Source of the DNA: Fastidiosipila sanguinis
GTDB taxonomy: Bacteria > Bacillota > Clostridia > Saccharofermentanales > Fastidiosipilaceae
Assembly (NCBI RefSeq): GCF_002998295.1
Contig: NZ_CP027226.1
Coordinates: forward strand, 1,284,001-1,348,000
Length of the DNA stretch: 64,000 nt
Direction: 5' to 3'
Position numbers and translations under genes: made by a program. The notes under the pieces are model-generated. The model ran no database searches and had not been told where the DNA came from. It saw only the letters and a list, made by a program, of their open reading frames with translations. This document shows positions 18,713 to 27,850 of this stretch, piece after piece (the stretch's first letter is position 1; each line of letters starts with the position of its first letter).

Positions 18713-18785
18713 AAAAAGTCTAACTTTTGGGGGTCACACCACATCAGAAGACCCAGTTTTTTACTTTTAATATAAGTTATTAATA

Positions 18786-20837
18786 TTATTTTTTCACTCT
18801 ATAAACTTTGTATGAGTATGCTGGCATTTCCACAGCTGCACTCTTATCTAGCTCTTGTTCTGCTAAAACATCGTATGCGTCTTCAGCGAGATTAAACTCA
18901 ACTTCGCCATTATTATGGTTTGCAATGAAGATAAACTTATACTCAGAATTTTCTCTAACACTAGCACCGACCCCATCAGGAAGTTCTATTGCTAAAGATT
19001 CCATATTTTCGTTAATAAACTCTTTGTAGAAGTCATCATAGAAAGCTTGTTCCATTACTGTAGCAAAGTAGTAAACTTTACCCTCACCATAAGAATTAAC
19101 TGTTACTGCAGGACTTCCAGCGTAGAAATCTTCTCCATACTCATAAAGTGCTTCCGCTCCCTCTAAGTGTAGGAGATCACAGAACCATTTAGCCTTATAG
19201 GTTTTGCCTTCTCCAGCTTTAACAATCTTATTGAATTGTGAATCATAGAGAGAGTCTGTCTCTTCTGCCCAAATACCTGCAATCTCACGTAAAGGTCCAG
19301 GCCTACCGTTCATGTATGCTAGTTGATCTTCATCTACTACACCTGTGAAAGGACCAGTGATGAAAGTACCACCACGTGCAACAAATTCCTTAATCCTCTC
19401 AGCTAAGTCTTCTGAAACCATGTATAACAATGGTGCAATTAAGACATCATATTTATCTAGGTCTTGCTCCATATCAATTGCATCAACACCTATTCCCTTG
19501 CTCCAGAGTGGGAAGTAATGGTTAATACACATCTTGAAATATTCTTTACGATTTTCATTTAAGCCTTGAATATTATCTATTGCCCATCTATTTTCCCAAT
19601 CATAGATGATAGCTACTTTTGCATCAACATTTGCACCTATTAGCTCCTCTAGCTTGCTTAAATCTTCTCCAAGACCTTGAATCTCTTTGAAAACTCTTAC
19701 ATCCTTGCTTGGATAGTGATCAATCAAGGCGCCATGGAATTTCTCTGAAGCTCCTAAGCTCTTTCTAATTTGGAAATATTGAACTGAGTCTGCACCGTGA
19801 GCTACAGCTTGCATACTTTGAAGGGCAATTACACCAGGCTTAGGCAAACGTGAAACCTCTTGCCAGTTAGTGGCACCAGGGCAACTCTCTAATAGTAAGA
19901 ATGGTTTCCCTAAAAGACTTCTATTAATATCATGGATAAAGTCTCTTCTCGCACCTTCAACCGCATCGCTATTAGTCTCATTGTGCCAGTATGGATAGTT
20001 ATCCCAAGATACGATATCTAGGTATGGAGCAAACTTCCAGTAATTTAGTCCTTCAGATGGATTTGGGAAATCGTGGAAGTTAGTTGTCACAGGTCTATCT
20101 GGAGTAATCTCTCTAACAGCCTCAACTTCCATGCGATAGAAATCAACTGTCTGATCTGTAACGAATCTTCTCCAATCTAAGTTCAATCCATCTAAAGACC
20201 AGTCACCTATAGGGGTTGGGGAGTGAATTTCATCCCATTCAGTAAATGTATGTCCCCAGAAACCTGTCCACCAAGCACGATTTAGTGCATCAAGATCCTT
20301 GTATTTATTCTTCAACCATTCTCTGAAAGCTTCTTGACATAGATTACAATGGCATTCACCTTCATATTCATTACTAATATGCCAGAGCACTACACCTGGA
20401 TGATCCTTGTAACGTTCAGCTAACTTCTGGTTAATTTCTTTAACTTTAGCTCTATAAATTGGTGAAGTGAAACAGTGATTATGTCTTTCACCGAAGACTT
20501 GCTTAACCTGGAATTTATCAGTTCTTAGAACCTCTGGATACTTCTTTGCCAACCATGCTGGTCTTGCTCCACTCGGTGTCGATAAGAACACTAAAATCCC
20601 ATTATCATATAACTTATCAATTGCTTCATCTAGCCATGAGAAGTCATATACCCCTTCTTGTGGCTCAATTGCTGACCAGGAGAACATCCCCATTGAAACT
20701 ACGTTTACATGAGCAGCTTTCATCATCTCAATGTCTTCATCCAATGTTCCAGGACGCCAACGCCATTGGTCAGGATTATAATCTCCACCATGCAAAAAAC
20801 CGCTCTGCCAAAGTAGCTTTAAATTCTCTTTCGCCAT
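18786..20837 (-). CDS. Beta-galactosidase, glycoside hydrolase family 42
   Basis: Cleaves terminal beta-galactose from oligosaccharides. 683 residues, the usual GH42 length. Early motif G-G-D-Y-N-P-D-Q-W is a family hallmark. The acid/base glutamate lies in W-H-I-S-N-E-Y-E-G, followed by the zinc-binding C-H-C-N-L-C cluster. The nucleophile glutamate is in L-L-L-E-S-C-P-G. No signal peptide, so it acts on imported sugars. Start at 20837 follows GAGAGGTG; an ATG three codons upstream lacks proper spacing. It is the last gene of the sugar cluster, 24 bases after pgmB, and ends before the IS-split terminator. Confidence 0.95.
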   Translation of the reverse strand: MAKENLKLLWQSGFLHGGDYNPDQWRWRPGTLDEDIEMMKAAHVNVVSMGMFSWSAIEPQEGVYDFSWLDEAIDKLYDNGILVFLSTPSGARPAWLAKKYPEVLRTDKFQVKQVFGERHNHCFTSPIYRAKVKEINQKLAERYKDHPGVVLWHISNEYEGECHCNLCQEAFREWLKNKYKDLDALNRAWWTGFWGHTFTEWDEIHSPTPIGDWSLDGLNLDWRRFVTDQTVDFYRMEVEAVREITPDRPVTTNFHDFPNPSEGLNYWKFAPYLDIVSWDNYPYWHNETNSDAVEGARRDFIHDINRSLLGKPFLLLESCPGATNWQEVSRLPKPGVIALQSMQAVAHGADSVQYFQIRKSLGASEKFHGALIDHYPSKDVRVFKEIQGLGEDLSKLEELIGANVDAKVAIIYDWENRWAIDNIQGLNENRKEYFKMCINHYFPLWSKGIGVDAIDMEQDLDKYDVLIAPLLYMVSEDLAERIKEFVARGGTFITGPFTGVVDEDQLAYMNGRPGPLREIAGIWAEETDSLYDSQFNKIVKAGEGKTYKAKWFCDLLHLEGAEALYEYGEDFYAGSPAVTVNSYGEGKVYYFATVMEQAFYDDFYKEFINENMESLAIELPDGVGASVRENSEYKFIFIANHNNGEVEFNLAEDAYDVLAEQELDKSAAVEMPAYSYKVYRVKK

Positions 20838-20861
20838 TACAATCACCTCTCTATAATTTAA

Positions 20862-21536
20862 TTAAACTAATTTCTTAGAAGTTTTGTCTTCTAAACGTTT
20901 TAACAACTCCGTTATACATACTCCAATAAAATCATCAATCAAAATATCTGCTTCTGGTAAGTTTTCTTCAGTCCCAACTCCAATTGCTAGCATGCCTGCA
21001 TTATGAGCAGCTTCAATTCCTGAAAAAGCATCTTCAAAAACTACACATTCTTCATTAGCAAGTCCTAAAGCCTCCGCACCTTTTATAAACACTTCAGGAT
21101 CTGGCTTAGTTTTGCTTACTGAGTTTCCATCAACAATTGCATCAAAGTATTTAGTAATTCCTAATCTTTCTAGAATGATACTGCTGTTTTTACTTGCACT
21201 ACCTAATGCAATTTTATAGCCCTTGTCTCTCGCATCAATCAAGAATTCTTCTACTTCTGGGAAAAGTTCTTCTTTTTCTAATTTATTAATGTAAGAAAGA
21301 TAAACATCATTTTTCTTGGTAGTATAATGGATTTTCTCTTCTTCACTCATTTCCTTACCACCAATTTCAAGAATAATGTTAAAGCTATCCATCCTACTTA
21401 CACCTTTAAGACGTTCATTGTCCTTTTTGGTAAAGTCGATTCCTAATTCCTCTGCTATATCTTTCCAAGCAACATAGTGATACTTGGCTGTATCTACTAG
21501 TACACCATCTAAATCGAATAATAATCCTTTAATCAT
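20862..21536 (-). CDS. pgmB: Beta-phosphoglucomutase
   Basis: Converts beta-D-glucose 1-phosphate to glucose 6-phosphate; HAD superfamily, cytosolic. The N-terminal L-L-F-D-L-D-G-V-L-V-D-T motif carries the phosphorylated Asp and the acid/base Asp. K-G-V-S-R-M-D-S-F in the cap domain is the typical beta-PGM signature, and G-S-A-S-K-N-S and F-E-D-A-F-S-G-I-E-A-A complete the HAD set. Start at 21536 has AAGGAGGAC before it and overlaps the AraC gene by 8 bases, so translation is probably coupled. The partner GH65 phosphorylase upstream supplies its substrate. 224 residues, normal. Confidence 0.95.
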   Translation of the reverse strand: MIKGLLFDLDGVLVDTAKYHYVAWKDIAEELGIDFTKKDNERLKGVSRMDSFNIILEIGGKEMSEEEKIHYTTKKNDVYLSYINKLEKEELFPEVEEFLIDARDKGYKIALGSASKNSSIILERLGITKYFDAIVDGNSVSKTKPDPEVFIKGAEALGLANEECVVFEDAFSGIEAAHNAGMLAIGVGTEENLPEADILIDDFIGVCITELLKRLEDKTSKKLV

Positions 21537-22452
21537 AATGTCCTCCTTGATTAACATTCTTCAAAACAATTTTCCTTAATTCAGTCGGGCTGTAACCGGT
21601 TTTTTTCTTAACTGCAGAAGAGAAATATGTATCACTATTAAATCCACACATATATGCAATATCTGCAATAGAAAGTTCCAAGTTAAAAAATAATTGTTTT
21701 GCCTTTTCTAACCTATAGTCAAATAAATAGTCAGAAACACTTTTGTGAGTCTGCTCTTTAAAAATTTTACTTGCATAATCTGCACTATAAATGCCTTGCT
21801 CTGCTATCTCAATGACGTTAATTTCTCTTTGATAATTGTTTTTTATAAAATCAATCATTTTACTTACTTGGTAGCTATATTTATCGACTGCCACAGGCTG
21901 ATCCTGGACTTTGTCATTGTATAATGCATACAAAATATTATAAAAAGCTGCATTTGCTCTTAAATGCCAAGTATCATCTAATGTCAAATATGCTTCATAT
22001 ATTTTCTGAAATTGCTCTCTGAAATACTCTTTATCCTGTACCCTTATAATATCTGGTAATTCATACCTTTCACCAAGATCTATATCTGGTCTTATATGCT
22101 CAGGATAGTGTAGTACTCCATCGTACAATCGCCAATAACTACTCTTATTCTCATAAATAGCACTTGGCCAATCATAATCTGGTCTATTTTCCCAATCCAA
22201 GTGAATCCAGAAACTTTCGCAAGGATTTGCCTTGTCTCGTATATACCTATGCGGCTGATTCGGTCTAATAATAACCATGGTGCCAGCACTTATATTATGT
22301 TGGACGCCATCCAAAACTATGTAGCCAGATCCCTGGATAACATAAAGAATCTGATGATCATAAATTAATCTATCTCTATGTGGCCAATCGTCACTTCCTT
22401 GCATACCAGCAAGTCTTATATATGGACTTAAACTAAAGATTTTATCCAACAT
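21529..22452 (-). CDS. AraC-family transcriptional regulator
   Basis: Likely sugar-responsive regulator of this cluster. N-terminal cupin domain (about residues 15-110, with H-R-D-R-L-I-Y-D-H-Q-I-L-Y-V-I-Q-G-S-G-Y and R-P-N-Q-P-H-R-Y) for ligand binding, and a C-terminal double helix-turn-helix (about residues 200-300) ending in D-I-A-Y-M-C-G-F-N-S-D-T-Y-F-S-S-A-V-K. 307 residues is typical. Gene order inside the operon suggests it controls the GH65/pgmB/GH42 genes, but no operator was identified. Confidence 0.92.
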   Translation of the reverse strand: MLDKIFSLSPYIRLAGMQGSDDWPHRDRLIYDHQILYVIQGSGYIVLDGVQHNISAGTMVIIRPNQPHRYIRDKANPCESFWIHLDWENRPDYDWPSAIYENKSSYWRLYDGVLHYPEHIRPDIDLGERYELPDIIRVQDKEYFREQFQKIYEAYLTLDDTWHLRANAAFYNILYALYNDKVQDQPVAVDKYSYQVSKMIDFIKNNYQREINVIEIAEQGIYSADYASKIFKEQTHKSVSDYLFDYRLEKAKQLFFNLELSIADIAYMCGFNSDTYFSSAVKKKTGYSPTELRKIVLKNVNQGGHYD

Positions 22453-22509
22453 TAAATTGCTTCTGCTCCTCCTTGTATTTTAGATCTGTTTTTTCACCTG
22501 CTTTTTACA

Positions 22510-23460
22510 TTAATTATCGTTTTCTGTTTGTTCTGGTATAAGTGGCTCTATCTCCTCAGATTCATCATTATCCAATTCATCTCCTGGTTCAGATTTGAAA
22601 CTCATTAGTACTGTAGCCAGAATAATCATTACACCACCTATAACTAGAGTCGTTGTCAGTTTCTCTAAGCCTAGAATGACTGAGAACATACTTCCAAAGA
22701 AACCTTCTAATGCTAAAATAACCCCAGCATAACTCGCTGAAACATATTGTTGAGCTTTTGTTTGTAACATGTAACATAAGCAAGTTGAGAAGGCTCCTAA
22801 ATATATCGCTGCCCAAATCCCCTTCTTGAAATCAAAGCCTGGCAATGTCTGCATATCAAACAGCATTACTATAATAGATAAAACTGCTGCAGTAGTGATT
22901 TGATAAAAATTAACTCTAAGAGCATCAGTATCTCCACCAGCTTTTTCTAAAAATGAAATATGTAGGGCAAAGAAAAATGAGCCTAGCAATATTATCAAAT
23001 CTCCAAGACCTAGACTGAAGCTACCTCCCTCTATACTCAAAACAGCTACACCCGCCAATGCTAATATTGCTATTAAAATAGTCTTAATACTAGGTTTATC
23101 ACCATTGATCGCCCAGCTTATAAAAGGCACCATAACTACATTAGTCGCTGTGAAAAAAGCTGCAAATGAAACGGAAGCACCAGCACTTTGACCAAAAGTT
23201 TGAGAGTAGAAGGCAGCAAATAAGATTAAGCCCGCAATGCTGCCGCTAATAATTTCTTTTTTACTACTCTCTTTAATTTTTCGTCCAATTACTGCTAGCA
23301 TAATTAAGCTGGCAAGGGTGAATCTGGTAGCCATCATCTGACTGGTACTCCAATTGGCAGCAATCAGAAATTCAGTAGCTATGAAGCCTGAACCCCAAAT
23401 GATTGCAACAGTCAGCAAAGCTATTGTTCCAAAACTTTTGTGTTTGAGATATTTACCCAT
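22510..23460 (-). CDS. DMT-superfamily transporter (EamA domains)
   Basis: A ten-helix drug/metabolite exporter made of two EamA repeats (about residues 10-140 and 155-285). The motif I-W-G-S-G-F-I-A near helix 1 and R-F-T-L-A-S-L in helix 2 are typical. The C-terminal tail is acidic. Substrate cannot be read from the sequence. It lies between the GH65 and AraC genes on the same strand, so it is probably part of the operon; it might export a metabolite made during sugar use, which is a guess. Confidence 0.88.
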   Translation of the reverse strand: MGKYLKHKSFGTIALLTVAIIWGSGFIATEFLIAANWSTSQMMATRFTLASLIMLAVIGRKIKESSKKEIISGSIAGLILFAAFYSQTFGQSAGASVSFAAFFTATNVVMVPFISWAINGDKPSIKTILIAILALAGVAVLSIEGGSFSLGLGDLIILLGSFFFALHISFLEKAGGDTDALRVNFYQITTAAVLSIIVMLFDMQTLPGFDFKKGIWAAIYLGAFSTCLCYMLQTKAQQYVSASYAGVILALEGFFGSMFSVILGLEKLTTTLVIGGVMIILATVLMSFKSEPGDELDNDESEEIEPLIPEQTENDN

Positions 23461-23554
23461 TTCCTAAATCCCTTCTAATTTTAACTATGCTTAGGAATAA
23501 TTTTTGCTTATATTTAATTGCTAGATTAATTTCTAAACCAGAATTGCATTCTAA

Positions 23555-25888
23555 CTAGCCTGCGATTTCAACTTCTTTTAATTCACCGTTATAGTAGTAA
23601 TTTAATTTCTCATCTTTATCTGAAGTAACCTTAATATCATCGTGAGTTAGATTGACAGTCAATAGAGCTCCTCTATATACAAATCTAAACTCTAACCCTG
23701 ACCATTCTTTTGGTAGGTTAGGGTCGAAGTGAATTTCACCATTCTTGAATACTGTCAAACCACCATAACCGAATACTACAGCTTGCCAGGTACCACCCAT
23801 TGCTGCTGCGTGCAAACCTTCACGAGTATTATTATTTTTATTTTCTAAGTCTATATAAGTTGTTCTTTCTAAGTACTCATAAGCTAATTTATCATTACCT
23901 GTATGAACACCCATTAAGCAATAAATACTTGGACTTAGTGAAGAACCATGCATAGTTCTCTTCTCGTAATACTCGAAGTTTCTTCTCTGAACTTCCATTG
24001 GGAAAACATCTCTAAACAAGAACATCAACATAACTATGTCTGCTTGTTTCAAGATAGTTGTCTCTTCACGAGGATACTGCTTTAGCTCCTCTGGCCAGAG
24101 AGGCATGTTGTTGTCATTGTATTCGTAAATTTCTTTATCGTGTAAATCGAAGTAACCTTCAAACTGTTCAATCAAGCCATCTTCAGCTGCTTCAGGAACA
24201 TAGATTAACTCTGCAGTTTCCAACCATTTGTCAATCTCTGCTGGATCGAAGTCAACTTTCTTCGCAACTCTAGCATAGATCTCTGGTCTATCGACTTGAA
24301 CTTTCTGCAATTCTTGAGCTGCATATTGCAATGACCAACGTGTCATATAGTTTGTGAAAGTATTGTTAGAAACATTTTCGTGCCACTCATCTGGACCAGT
24401 AATACCTGTGATCTCGAATCTTTCTTGTGCAGCATTCCACTCTAATCTGGACAACCAGAATCTAGAAGTTTCAATCAACATTTCAATTAAATTATTGTAG
24501 AAATACTCGTCATCTCCTGTGTAGAGATAGTACTGCATTCCACCATAGATAACGTCAGCTGTTACGTGAACTTCCTCATCAGCAACTGTACAAGGCTCAA
24601 CAGAACCATCGTAAAGGATTGTCCACTCAGGACATTCTTCATCACCTGTATCTGCAGATTGCCATGGATATCTAGCACCTAAACCACCACGTTTCTTAGC
24701 ATTACGTTTAGCGCCTGGTAGCATATTGTATCTATATTCAACTAAATTCTTTGCAATCTCTGGGAAAACCAAGCTGAAGAAAGGTAGCATAAACAATTCT
24801 GTATCCCAGAAAGCATGACCACCGTACTCTTCACCATGCATTAATTTAGGTCCTAAGTTTGTCATGTTATCACGTGGGTTTGGAGTTCCCATCAAGTGGA
24901 AAATATTAAAGCGCAAACCTTTTTGCATCTTCTCATCGCCAGAAACCTTGATGTCTGCACGTTTCCACATCTCAGCATAGATTTCTCTGTTCTTCTCTAG
25001 GTGATGTTCGAAGCCTTCTTCTATAGCAATTCTTAAATCATGCTCACTGACTTTTCTAACATCGAATCCATCTTTCTCTGCTGCTACTGCTGCAAACTTA
25101 TCTATAACAATTGTTTGACCTTCTTTTGGCTTAGCATCGAAGAACTCACATGCTACTTCTCCAAATGGTTTGAATTCTCTATTTGTTGAGATCTCTTCAC
25201 CATTTAGGTCACTCATTCTGACAGCTGCAGTAGTACATACTGCCTGGAGGAAATCTCTAGTTTCTGTCAATACACCTACACCATCGCCACCTAGTGAGAA
25301 CACATCTCTAACTGTTAAGTGTTTAACTCTAAAACGTGGATAATCTAGGAAGTTTGTTACTGTTGCATCAATAATATTTTCAAACTCAATTACTTCCTCG
25401 TAGTTTAAAGGTGTAATGTAGTACCTGAATCCACCAACTGTTTGGTGTTCACGGCTCATATATTTAACAATTTCTACTTGAGTTTTACGTCCTTCTCTAG
25501 ATTCATGTATATAGTGTTTTGCGACTAAACCATTCTTTAAATCAAGAACTCTAATATAGTCTGAGATTCCTTGTCCTGTTTCCAAAGCTATTGGTTCTAA
25601 GGAAACATACATTTTAAGCTTTGCCCAGTCTGGTGTATTAACCAGTTCTCTTTGGTAAGCTTCAGATCTATCAAATACTCCATGTACATAATGTGCAGGT
25701 AGAGATTTCAATGAAAATCCCTCTTCATGAGCTCCTCTAGAACTCATCTTTCCAGAGGTCAAAGCAAAAATACTCTCATTTTCGTAGTTTGCTAATCTGT
25801 CGTAGTTCTCTTCTACGTGCAACCACTCATCATCAGACAAGTATTTACGTACTTCTTCACTAAATCTATTCTTATAGATATTCGCCAT
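23555..25888 (-). CDS. Glycoside hydrolase family 65 phosphorylase (kojibiose/maltose/trehalose type)
   Basis: Phosphorolyses an alpha-linked glucose disaccharide to beta-glucose 1-phosphate and glucose. 777 residues, the GH65 size. Domain order: N-terminal beta-sandwich (to about 260), helical linker, alpha/alpha barrel with the acid catalyst in G-I-T-G-P-D-E-W-H-E-N, and C-terminal sheet domains. K-Q-A-D-I-V-M-L and G-L-H-A-A-A-M-G-G-T are conserved phosphate-site and barrel motifs. The W instead of Y in GPDE-W-H differs from the usual maltose phosphorylase GPDEYH. Substrate among kojibiose, nigerose, maltose and trehalose is unresolved. Neighbouring pgmB and ABC transporter support the pathway. 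Confidence 0.93.
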   Translation of the reverse strand: MANIYKNRFSEEVRKYLSDDEWLHVEENYDRLANYENESIFALTSGKMSSRGAHEEGFSLKSLPAHYVHGVFDRSEAYQRELVNTPDWAKLKMYVSLEPIALETGQGISDYIRVLDLKNGLVAKHYIHESREGRKTQVEIVKYMSREHQTVGGFRYYITPLNYEEVIEFENIIDATVTNFLDYPRFRVKHLTVRDVFSLGGDGVGVLTETRDFLQAVCTTAAVRMSDLNGEEISTNREFKPFGEVACEFFDAKPKEGQTIVIDKFAAVAAEKDGFDVRKVSEHDLRIAIEEGFEHHLEKNREIYAEMWKRADIKVSGDEKMQKGLRFNIFHLMGTPNPRDNMTNLGPKLMHGEEYGGHAFWDTELFMLPFFSLVFPEIAKNLVEYRYNMLPGAKRNAKKRGGLGARYPWQSADTGDEECPEWTILYDGSVEPCTVADEEVHVTADVIYGGMQYYLYTGDDEYFYNNLIEMLIETSRFWLSRLEWNAAQERFEITGITGPDEWHENVSNNTFTNYMTRWSLQYAAQELQKVQVDRPEIYARVAKKVDFDPAEIDKWLETAELIYVPEAAEDGLIEQFEGYFDLHDKEIYEYNDNNMPLWPEELKQYPREETTILKQADIVMLMFLFRDVFPMEVQRRNFEYYEKRTMHGSSLSPSIYCLMGVHTGNDKLAYEYLERTTYIDLENKNNNTREGLHAAAMGGTWQAVVFGYGGLTVFKNGEIHFDPNLPKEWSGLEFRFVYRGALLTVNLTHDDIKVTSDKDEKLNYYYNGELKEVEIAG

Positions 25889-25975
25889 TATTATCTCCTT
25901 CTAATCGCTTTGAATTTCTTACTTACTATCTGTTTTGTATGCGCTACTTGTTGTAAATGCTAGTTAATAAGCATA

Positions 25976-26803
25976 CTAACCTTTAACACCACCAGCTGTG
26001 ATACCTTCTACCATTTGTGCTTGACCTAATAGGTAAATTGCAATAGGTACTGCACACATTACTACTGCTATACACATTGTTGGAACAATTGCAGTTTCAT
26101 GTACACCTTTGAAACTAGCTAGTCCCAAGGCTAAAGTATATTTGCTTCTACTATTTAAGAATACCAATGGTCCAAGGTAGTCGTTCCAACAAGTAACGAA
26201 TGTTTGAACTGCAACGAGTGCTATTACAGGTTTCATCATTGGCATATAAATTTCACTATAAATTTGCCACTCATTAGCACCATCAATCTTGGCTGCTTCT
26301 GAGAAATCGTTTGATACTTGTTCAACATATTGTCTCATTAGGTAAATGTAATAAGCTGATCCGAATAAAGCTGGAACAATAAGTGGTTTTAATGTGTCAA
26401 TCCAGCCTAGCATATTAAATTGCATGTATTGAGGGATGACTGTAACGTCCCAAGGCAACATCATGGTTCCTAATAGGAGCATAAAGAAGAATGTCTTTCC
26501 TTTAAAATCAAACTTTGCAAAAGCATATGCTGCTAATGAACCTGATATTACTTGACCTAGAATATTGAAGAAGCTTATCAATAATGAGTTGAATGTATAT
26601 AATCCAAACGCTTGTGAATTCCAAGCATCTACGAAGTTATGCCACTTCCATTCACTAGGTAAAATCTTTGGTGGGAAGGTCATTACTTCTGGTTCTGGTT
26701 TAACTGCAGTCAGCATCATCCATACAAATGGGAAGATAAAAGTTATGGATACTATAGCAGCAATAATAAAGAAAATTACTTTTGTAGTTTTAGATGTTTT
26801 CAT
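25976..26803 (-). CDS. Sugar ABC transporter permease, MalG type
   Basis: Inner-membrane subunit of a carbohydrate uptake (CUT1) importer, 275 residues, six helices. The EAA loop that contacts the ATPase reads E-A-A-K-I-D-G-A-N-E-W-Q-I-Y. The start overlaps the stop of the MalF-type gene by one base, so the pair is coupled. As in most CUT1 systems no ATPase is encoded here; a shared MsmX-type ATPase elsewhere is expected. Confidence 0.95.
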   Translation of the reverse strand: MKTSKTTKVIFFIIAAIVSITFIFPFVWMMLTAVKPEPEVMTFPPKILPSEWKWHNFVDAWNSQAFGLYTFNSLLISFFNILGQVISGSLAAYAFAKFDFKGKTFFFMLLLGTMMLPWDVTVIPQYMQFNMLGWIDTLKPLIVPALFGSAYYIYLMRQYVEQVSNDFSEAAKIDGANEWQIYSEIYMPMMKPVIALVAVQTFVTCWNDYLGPLVFLNSRSKYTLALGLASFKGVHETAIVPTMCIAVVMCAVPIAIYLLGQAQMVEGITAGGVKG

Positions 26804-27774
26804 TATTTTTTACCTCCCTTTTTTTTGGTATAAACCCAGAAATCTGAAGATTTAAAGACTAATGCTGTTAAAATCATGATAATAATAAACATGACCCAGG
26901 CGTTAGCAGCTGCATAGCCTAACTTATGCTTATCAAAGGCGTTGTTATAAACAAATAGTCCGTACATATGAGTTGATCTCAATGGACCACCTTTGGTTAA
27001 TAACATGACTAAATCTAAACTTTGTAAAGTTGTAATAATTGATGTAACTGTATTAAATAGGATTGTTGGTGTAATCAATGGCAAAGTGATACTAAAGAAT
27101 TGCCTCATCTCACTAGCTCCATCAATAGTAGCTGCCTCATAAACATCTATAGGAACACCTTTCAACGCTGTATAGAAAACTAACATTAATGAACCAACAC
27201 TCCAGATAGATGCCATAATCAAAGCCGCAAATGCTGAGCTTGGATTATTTAGCCAGTCTGGACCTTTTATTCCAATTAATGAAAGTAGGTAGTTGATAAT
27301 ACCGAATTCAGAGTTTAACATCCAGTCAAATATGATTGACACTGCAACACTTGAGATAACAGTTGGTAAGTAGAATGCTACTCTAAATGCAGTTGCACCC
27401 TTAATGTTTTTACTAATAATTAAAGCTAATACTAGTGCTAATACAAGCTTCAATGGTACGAAAATTACTGTAAATAACATTGTAATTTTGAGTGATGACC
27501 AGAATTGTGGATCTTGAGTAAACATTGTTACATAGTTGTTTAATCCCACAAATTCAGGTGAGCCTATTACTGGCCAGTTGAAAAAGCTCATTATTAAGGA
27601 CATGAGCAATGGACCAGCAGTAAATAATATCAAGCCAATAAACCATGGTAATAAGAACAGATATGGTGTGGATCTACTGTATAGTCTATTCTTTTTGGCG
27701 TCCTTTCTTTTTGACATATATGGAGCTGATCTACTATATGGTCTATTTTTGTTGGTATCCTTTCTTTTTGACAT
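26803..27774 (-). CDS. Sugar ABC transporter permease, MalF type, duplicated N-terminus
   Basis: Second CUT1 permease, 323 residues, six helices after a basic leader. The EAA motif is Y-E-A-A-T-I-D-G-A-S-E-M-R-Q-F. The first 38 residues are two tandem copies of a 19-residue basic peptide starting M-S-K-R-K-D, so the protein could also start at residue 20 (base 27717). The first copy has TTAGGAGTT before its ATG and is taken as the start. Sits between the binding protein and MalG-type genes. Confidence 0.95.
   Translation of the reverse strand: MSKRKDTNKNRPYSRSAPYMSKRKDAKKNRLYSRSTPYLFLLPWFIGLILFTAGPLLMSLIMSFFNWPVIGSPEFVGLNNYVTMFTQDPQFWSSLKITMLFTVIFVPLKLVLALVLALIISKNIKGATAFRVAFYLPTVISSVAVSIIFDWMLNSEFGIINYLLSLIGIKGPDWLNNPSSAFAALIMASIWSVGSLMLVFYTALKGVPIDVYEAATIDGASEMRQFFSITLPLITPTILFNTVTSIITTLQSLDLVMLLTKGGPLRSTHMYGLFVYNNAFDKHKLGYAAANAWVMFIIIMILTALVFKSSDFWVYTKKKGGKK
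27661..27774 (-). repeat. 57-bp tandem duplication at the 5' end of the MalF-type permease gene
   Basis: Two adjacent 57-bp units, 27718-27774 and 27661-27717, each encoding M-S-K-R-K-D-x-x-K-N-R-x-Y-S-R-S-x-P-Y. They differ at several bases, so the duplication is not brand new. Unit length is a multiple of three and keeps the frame open. Confidence 0.9.
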
Positions 27775-27802
27775 AATAAACTCCTAATTTATTTTAATAA
27801 GA

Positions 27803-27826
27803 TTTGCCCGATATAAATCGGGCAAA
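27803..27826 (-). terminator. Intercistronic hairpin between binding protein and permease genes
   Basis: Perfect 10-bp stem TTTGCCCGAT/ATCGGGCAAA with a 4-base loop, 25 bases after the binding-protein stop. The following bases on the minus strand are only partly T-rich. Such hairpins commonly protect or partly attenuate the message so that the binding protein is made in excess over the permeases. Confidence 0.65.
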
Positions 27827-27850
27827 CTTTGTTCTTCTATTCTTCTTAAC

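Larger units (their letters stand above)
17279..18738 (+). mobile_element. IS3-family (IS150-like) insertion sequence, copy 1, defective
   Basis: 1460 bp with imperfect terminal inverted repeats: left TGTACCGACCCCC... and right (reverse complement) TGTGACCCCC..., sharing the 18-base core GACCCCCAAAAGTTAGAC. Ends are TG...CA as in the IS3 family. Boundaries were set by comparing with copy 2 at 29176-30712: identity starts and stops exactly there. The element carries orfA and a frameshifted orfB missing 77 bases relative to copy 2, so it cannot make its own transposase. No target duplication flanks this copy (TCAT left, CCAC right). Confidence 0.93.
17264..18760 (-). terminator. Terminator hairpin split by IS3-family copy 1
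   Basis: The arms AAAACTGGG (17264-17272) and CCCAGTTTT (18752-18760, followed by more T) are perfect 9-bp complements lying just outside the two ends of IS copy 1. Joined without the element they would form a terminator with T-runs, placed just after the GH42 gene stop on the minus strand. The element thus appears to have entered the loop of the hairpin. Inference from complementarity and position. Confidence 0.55.
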
